Source: Synechocystis sp. PCC 7338
Lineage (GTDB): Bacteria > Cyanobacteriota > Cyanobacteriia > Cyanobacteriales > Microcystaceae
Assembly: GCF_018282115.1 (NCBI RefSeq)
Contig: NZ_CP054306.1
Coordinates: forward strand, 1,411,488 to 1,475,487
DNA length: 64,000 nt
Direction of reading: 5' to 3'
The notes beneath the pieces are model-generated. The model made no database searches. It saw only the letters and a list, made by a program, of their open reading frames with translations, and was not told the DNA's origin. Positions 60,874 to 64,000 of this stretch are shown one piece after another; the stretch's first letter is position 1, and every line of letters begins with the position of its first letter. A program made the translations under genes and the position numbers.

Positions 60874-61941
60874 ATGACTGAACCGATTCGTTTACTAATT
60901 GCCGCCAGTGGCACGGGGGGGCATCTTTTTCCGGCTCTGGCCATGGCTCAAAAGTTACCGGACTATGAAATTACCTGGTTGGGGGTGCCCGATCGCCTGG
61001 AGAATACATTGGTGCCCCGACAATATCCCCTCGAAACTATCCCGGTGGAAGGTTTCCAGGGGCGGCCCAGCTTAAAAACAGTCAAAATTGGCTGGAACCT
61101 GTTGCGGTCGGTATTTACAGTCAGAAAATTGATCAAAAGTAAGCAAATTAATGCTGTGGCGACTACGGGTGGTTATATTGCAGCGCCGGCCATTGTGGCA
61201 GCCAAATTATGCGGCATTCCAGTAATTTTTCATGAATCTAACTTCATTCCTGGCAAAGTAACCACTTGGTTGGGTCGTTGGTGCAATAAAGTGGCGATTG
61301 GTTTTCGGGGCACAGCCAAATATTTGCCCAACTGTACAACGGTGTGGATCAGTACCCCTGTGCGAGAGCAGTTTTGCCAACCCCAGCCCTTAGACCTGTC
61401 CATCCCTGCGGGCAGACGTTTAATTGTGGTAGCAGGCGGTTCCCAGGGGGCAGTGACAGTAAACCAAAAAGTCCGTAGTTGTGTGCCGGCTTGGGTTAAT
61501 GCGGGGGCATTTATTGTCCATTTAACCGGCAAGAACGATCCGGAGGCAGTCACCTTTAGCCATGACCATTATCTCTCCCTAGAATTTTTTGATAACATGG
61601 CGGCGCTTTTGCAGAGGGCAGACCTAGCCATTAGCAGAGCCGGAGCTGGCACCCTAACCGAACTGGCTGTCACGCAGACCCCCTCAATTTTAATTCCCTA
61701 TCCCTTTGCGGCGGAAAATCATCAGATGTACAACGCCCAGGTATTTGTTGATGCGGGGGCGGCCCTAATGTTTGCCCAAAAATCCCTCACAGCGGCACAG
61801 TTGGAGCAAGCCGGGCTCGAACTCCTCCAGAATCCAGAAAAGTTGGCTACCATGGCCAAAGCTGCTGATCCATTGGCTGACCTCGATAGTGCAGAACAGT
61901 TAGCGGCGATCGTCCGGGCATCGGTGGAAAAATCCCGCTGA
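60874..61941 (+). CDS. murG: UDP-N-acetylglucosamine transferase MurG
   Basis: 355 residues from the ATG at 60874; the frame open to 60778 is not needed. It adds GlcNAc to lipid I, forming lipid II, at the inner face of the plasma membrane. Family-28 motifs are ASGTGGHLFPALAMA at the N-terminus, TTGGYIAAPAIVAAKL, HESNFIPG, then GGSQGAVTVNQ and the donor site SRAGAGTLTELA with PYPFAAENHQ. All match MurG. Confidence 0.95.
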   Translation: MTEPIRLLIAASGTGGHLFPALAMAQKLPDYEITWLGVPDRLENTLVPRQYPLETIPVEGFQGRPSLKTVKIGWNLLRSVFTVRKLIKSKQINAVATTGGYIAAPAIVAAKLCGIPVIFHESNFIPGKVTTWLGRWCNKVAIGFRGTAKYLPNCTTVWISTPVREQFCQPQPLDLSIPAGRRLIVVAGGSQGAVTVNQKVRSCVPAWVNAGAFIVHLTGKNDPEAVTFSHDHYLSLEFFDNMAALLQRADLAISRAGAGTLTELAVTQTPSILIPYPFAAENHQMYNAQVFVDAGAALMFAQKSLTAAQLEQAGLELLQNPEKLATMAKAADPLADLDSAEQLAAIVRASVEKSR

Positions 61942-62142
61942 TATCGACGAAGCCTGCTGAGACGTAGTTACCGGGTTTATGTGAACAGAGGGTTACCTAA
62001 CAAAAATATTTAGAATATCTGGCAGAAAAGAGTCCCTGGTAAGCAGTCATTCTTAACTAAGTGAGTTACATTGAATAACCTAGGTAGGTAAATAAACCCA
62101 CTCAAAAATTTCTGGATCCTATCTCCGTCCTCGCTCCCCACT

Positions 62143-62970
62143 ATGACTACGACAGAATTAACTGCGGCCACTCTAGCTCAACTTCAGCAAGAAATTAATC
62201 GGTTGCAACGGGAAAACGATGACCTTCATATTGCCTTGACCACGATCGCCGAACATGGGGACATGATCGAGTCATTGCTGAATGAAACCAATGTCAAGCT
62301 CAGAAGTGAAATTGTGGAACGACAGCGGGCAGAAGCGAAGTTACAAAATATCCTCAGCTTAATTTCCAGGGAAAAGGAAGACCTAGAGATTATTGTGGAA
62401 ACCATCATGCAACATGGGGACGTGGTGGACGCCCAATGGCGACAAAAGCTAGGGGAAACGGCAGAACTCCTCAACCTCGATAGCCTCACCCAGGTATCCA
62501 ACCGCCGTCACTTTGACCTCCATCTTGCCCAACAATGGGAACGGGCCATGGATGACCAAGGGGCGATCGCCTTAGTTTTTTGTGACATCGATCATTTCAA
62601 ACAATTCAACGACCTCTATGGTCACCTCAGTGGGGATGACTGTTTACGGCGCATTGCCAAAACCCTCAGTTCCACCCTCCGCAACCCTTTCGATCTTTTT
62701 GCCCGCTACGGTGGCGAAGAATTTGCCGTAATTTTGCCCCAGGTGACCGGTGAAGCCGCCCAACAGATTGCCAAACGGATGCAATCATCCCTGGCCATGC
62801 TAGAGATTCCCCACCACCATTCCCCCACCAGCGAATTCGTCACCATGTCCTTTGGCATCGGTCGCCTGTATCCCCAGCCAGGGCAATCCCCCCTAGACCT
62901 AATTGCCCAAGCGGACGAAAATCTTTACAAGGCAAAACGCCAGGGCCGCAATTGTATTGTCGGCCATTGA
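62143..62970 (+). CDS. Diguanylate cyclase with N-terminal coiled coil
   Basis: 275 residues. The N-terminal about 100 residues form a coiled coil (LAQLQQEINRLQRENDDLHI). The GGDEF domain (about 110-272) has LVFCDIDHFKQFNDLYGH, the active-site RYGGEEF and the C-terminal DENLYKAKRQGRN. The RxxD inhibitory site is not kept: the residues five before GGEEF read NPFD. It should make c-di-GMP without that feedback. First of a three-gene set followed by HATPase and STAS-like genes. Confidence 0.92.
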   Translation: MTTTELTAATLAQLQQEINRLQRENDDLHIALTTIAEHGDMIESLLNETNVKLRSEIVERQRAEAKLQNILSLISREKEDLEIIVETIMQHGDVVDAQWRQKLGETAELLNLDSLTQVSNRRHFDLHLAQQWERAMDDQGAIALVFCDIDHFKQFNDLYGHLSGDDCLRRIAKTLSSTLRNPFDLFARYGGEEFAVILPQVTGEAAQQIAKRMQSSLAMLEIPHHHSPTSEFVTMSFGIGRLYPQPGQSPLDLIAQADENLYKAKRQGRNCIVGH

Positions 62971-63011
62971 TTTTTCTATAAACCCAGTGAGCCAGTCCCA
63001 TAGGCACAACC

Positions 63012-63611
63012 ATGAGCACTGACCAGACCAATGTCAGACAATGGGGAAGTTTTCTTGACCCTATTCCCCCCAGCGACGAATTTCTCACCCTCAACTTTTC
63101 CCCCGACCGGGCCAATCGTCTACAACGTTGGCGCAATTATGGGCTGTCAGCGGACTTCCTGGGGGACTACTTTGCCACCTTTTTTCCCGGTAATGAAGCG
63201 GACGACGGCCTCAGTCAGCGGGACACCATCAAAGGATCCGTCAGCTACATCGCCAACGAGTTATTGGAAAACGCCGTTAAATATAGCACCACCGACCATG
63301 ATTGCCCCATCACCATCACCCTCCATCTCTACGACCACAAATTAATTTTTGAAACTAGCAATATTGGCCCCCTGCCAACCATCACTGAGTATGAGGACTT
63401 CATCAAAGTGTTGGGGGAGAGGGATCCCATGGATTTGTATATGGAGCGGCTGGAAAAATCGGCCCTGGAAAACTGCGAAGCATCCCAAATTGGCTTATTG
63501 ACCATGATTAATGATTACCAAGCCCAGTTTGGTTGGCAATTTTCCCCGCTCCCCGGCTCCGAGGATTTGATCAAAGTGACGGTAATGACCCACTTGAGCG
63601 TCGAAATTTGA
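63012..63611 (+). CDS. Histidine-kinase-type ATPase (RsbW-like) of a signalling trio
   Basis: 199 residues. A Bergerat-fold N-box is clear: YIANELLENAVKYS (about residues 78-91). No phosphoacceptor His domain precedes it, so it resembles anti-sigma or serine-kinase type ATPases rather than a sensor kinase. The glycine-rich lid motifs are weak, so catalytic competence is uncertain. It lies 41 bp after the GGDEF gene and 62 bp before the STAS-like gene, all one direction. Confidence 0.75.
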   Translation: MSTDQTNVRQWGSFLDPIPPSDEFLTLNFSPDRANRLQRWRNYGLSADFLGDYFATFFPGNEADDGLSQRDTIKGSVSYIANELLENAVKYSTTDHDCPITITLHLYDHKLIFETSNIGPLPTITEYEDFIKVLGERDPMDLYMERLEKSALENCEASQIGLLTMINDYQAQFGWQFSPLPGSEDLIKVTVMTHLSVEI

Positions 63612-63673
63612 GCAGTGATAGCTAAGAAAAAACCACTCCCCCCGAATTCCTAATTTTATTGCAACCTATCCAT

Positions 63674-64000
63674 ATGGAAATAACCACCGACGACTATCGA
63701 ATTTACTTTGAAGAAGCCAACAAGACTCTTTATTTTCGAGGCTTTTTGCGGCTAGAAGGCATGAAGGAATATCAGCCAATTATGAACACCATGCTGGAGA
63801 TTTTGGCGGATTGTAGTGAGCTGATCATTAACCTGGAGGGGTTAGAATTTCTCAATAGTTCTGGCATCAGTATGCTCTCAATGTTTGTGATGAAGGTGCG
63901 GGGCAAAGAAGGCGCCAGTCTGGCCTTTAGGGGTTCTAAAAATATCCTCTGGCAAACCAAATCCCTAAGAAATCTGCAACGTTTGATGCCTGGTTTAACT
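63674..64000 (+). CDS. STAS-like anti-anti-sigma-type protein, 3' end outside the window
   Basis: 109 codons to the window edge without a stop. The ATG at 63674 begins MEITTDDYRIYFEEANKTLY. The STAS signature is in LIINLEGLEFLNSSGISML, with Ser at the position phosphorylated in SpoIIAA/RsbV proteins. With the preceding ATPase it suggests partner switching, in which the kinase phosphorylates this protein. No sigma factor is visible in the window. Confidence 0.8.
   Translation, partial: MEITTDDYRIYFEEANKTLYFRGFLRLEGMKEYQPIMNTMLEILADCSELIINLEGLEFLNSSGISMLSMFVMKVRGKEGASLAFRGSKNILWQTKSLRNLQRLMPGLT

Overview
The window is chromosomal DNA of a unicellular cyanobacterium, almost certainly a Synechocystis very close to strain PCC 6803. 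Evidence is the abundant HIP1 octamer GCGATCGC, photosystem I genes (psaL, psaI), dark-operative protochlorophyllide reductase (chlL, chlN), the clock cluster kaiA-kaiB-kaiC, the glucosylglycerol salt-acclimation genes stpA and ggtA, and the bicarbonate transporter bicA. It is probably not PCC 6803 itself: as far as I recall, that strain's dnaB carries one full-length intein, while dnaB here carries two, one reduced to a mini-intein. Both window ends cut genes (a GGDEF protein on the left, a STAS-like protein on the right).

Layout. 0-4.5 kb: diguanylate cyclase fragment, bicA, a peptide-type ABC permease, a YqgF-like protein and a small unknown gene. 4.5-10 kb: two-intein dnaB, a MoxR ATPase, rfbB. 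10-18 kb: small membrane protein, Rossmann protein, uracil-DNA glycosylase-like protein, compact DD-peptidase, FAD oxidase, leuC, REC-EAL phosphodiesterase. 18-31 kb: stpA-ggtA with a 142-bp tandem duplication at the end of ggtA, two carbohydrate-related genes, chlL, a decayed DUF559 gene between inverted repeats, chlN, a DUF4278 protein, a TPR protein, eno. 31-41.6 kb: Tat-exported carbonic-anhydrase-like protein, ion transporter, DNA methyltransferase, accA, LabA-like protein, hicB with a broken hicA, membrane glycosyltransferase, phosphoglucomutase. 41.9-45 kb: kaiABC. 45-55.5 kb: accessory region with a 1774-residue DUF4114/RTX protein, two unknown or GNAT proteins, two unlisted double-glycine peptide genes and a divergent C39-peptidase ABC exporter. 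55.8-64 kb: phytol kinase-like protein, M20 amidohydrolase, SLH porin behind a Fur box, psaL-psaI, murG, and a GGDEF/HATPase/STAS signalling trio.

The most interesting locus is 50.8-55.5 kb. Two paralogous precursor genes (52707-52844 and 52955-53125) have near-identical leaders ending in CGG and unrelated short C-termini. They sit back to back with a transporter whose C39 protease has its full catalytic set. This is a peptide maturation and export system with a GNAT gene and an unknown gene downstream on the precursor strand. The stretch from about 47.55 to 55.25 kb has no HIP1 octamer that I could find, which suits acquired DNA.

Other signs of gene flux are the inteins, the DUF559 remnant and its repeat family, the broken hicA, and a one-base frameshift at the start of the GNAT gene.
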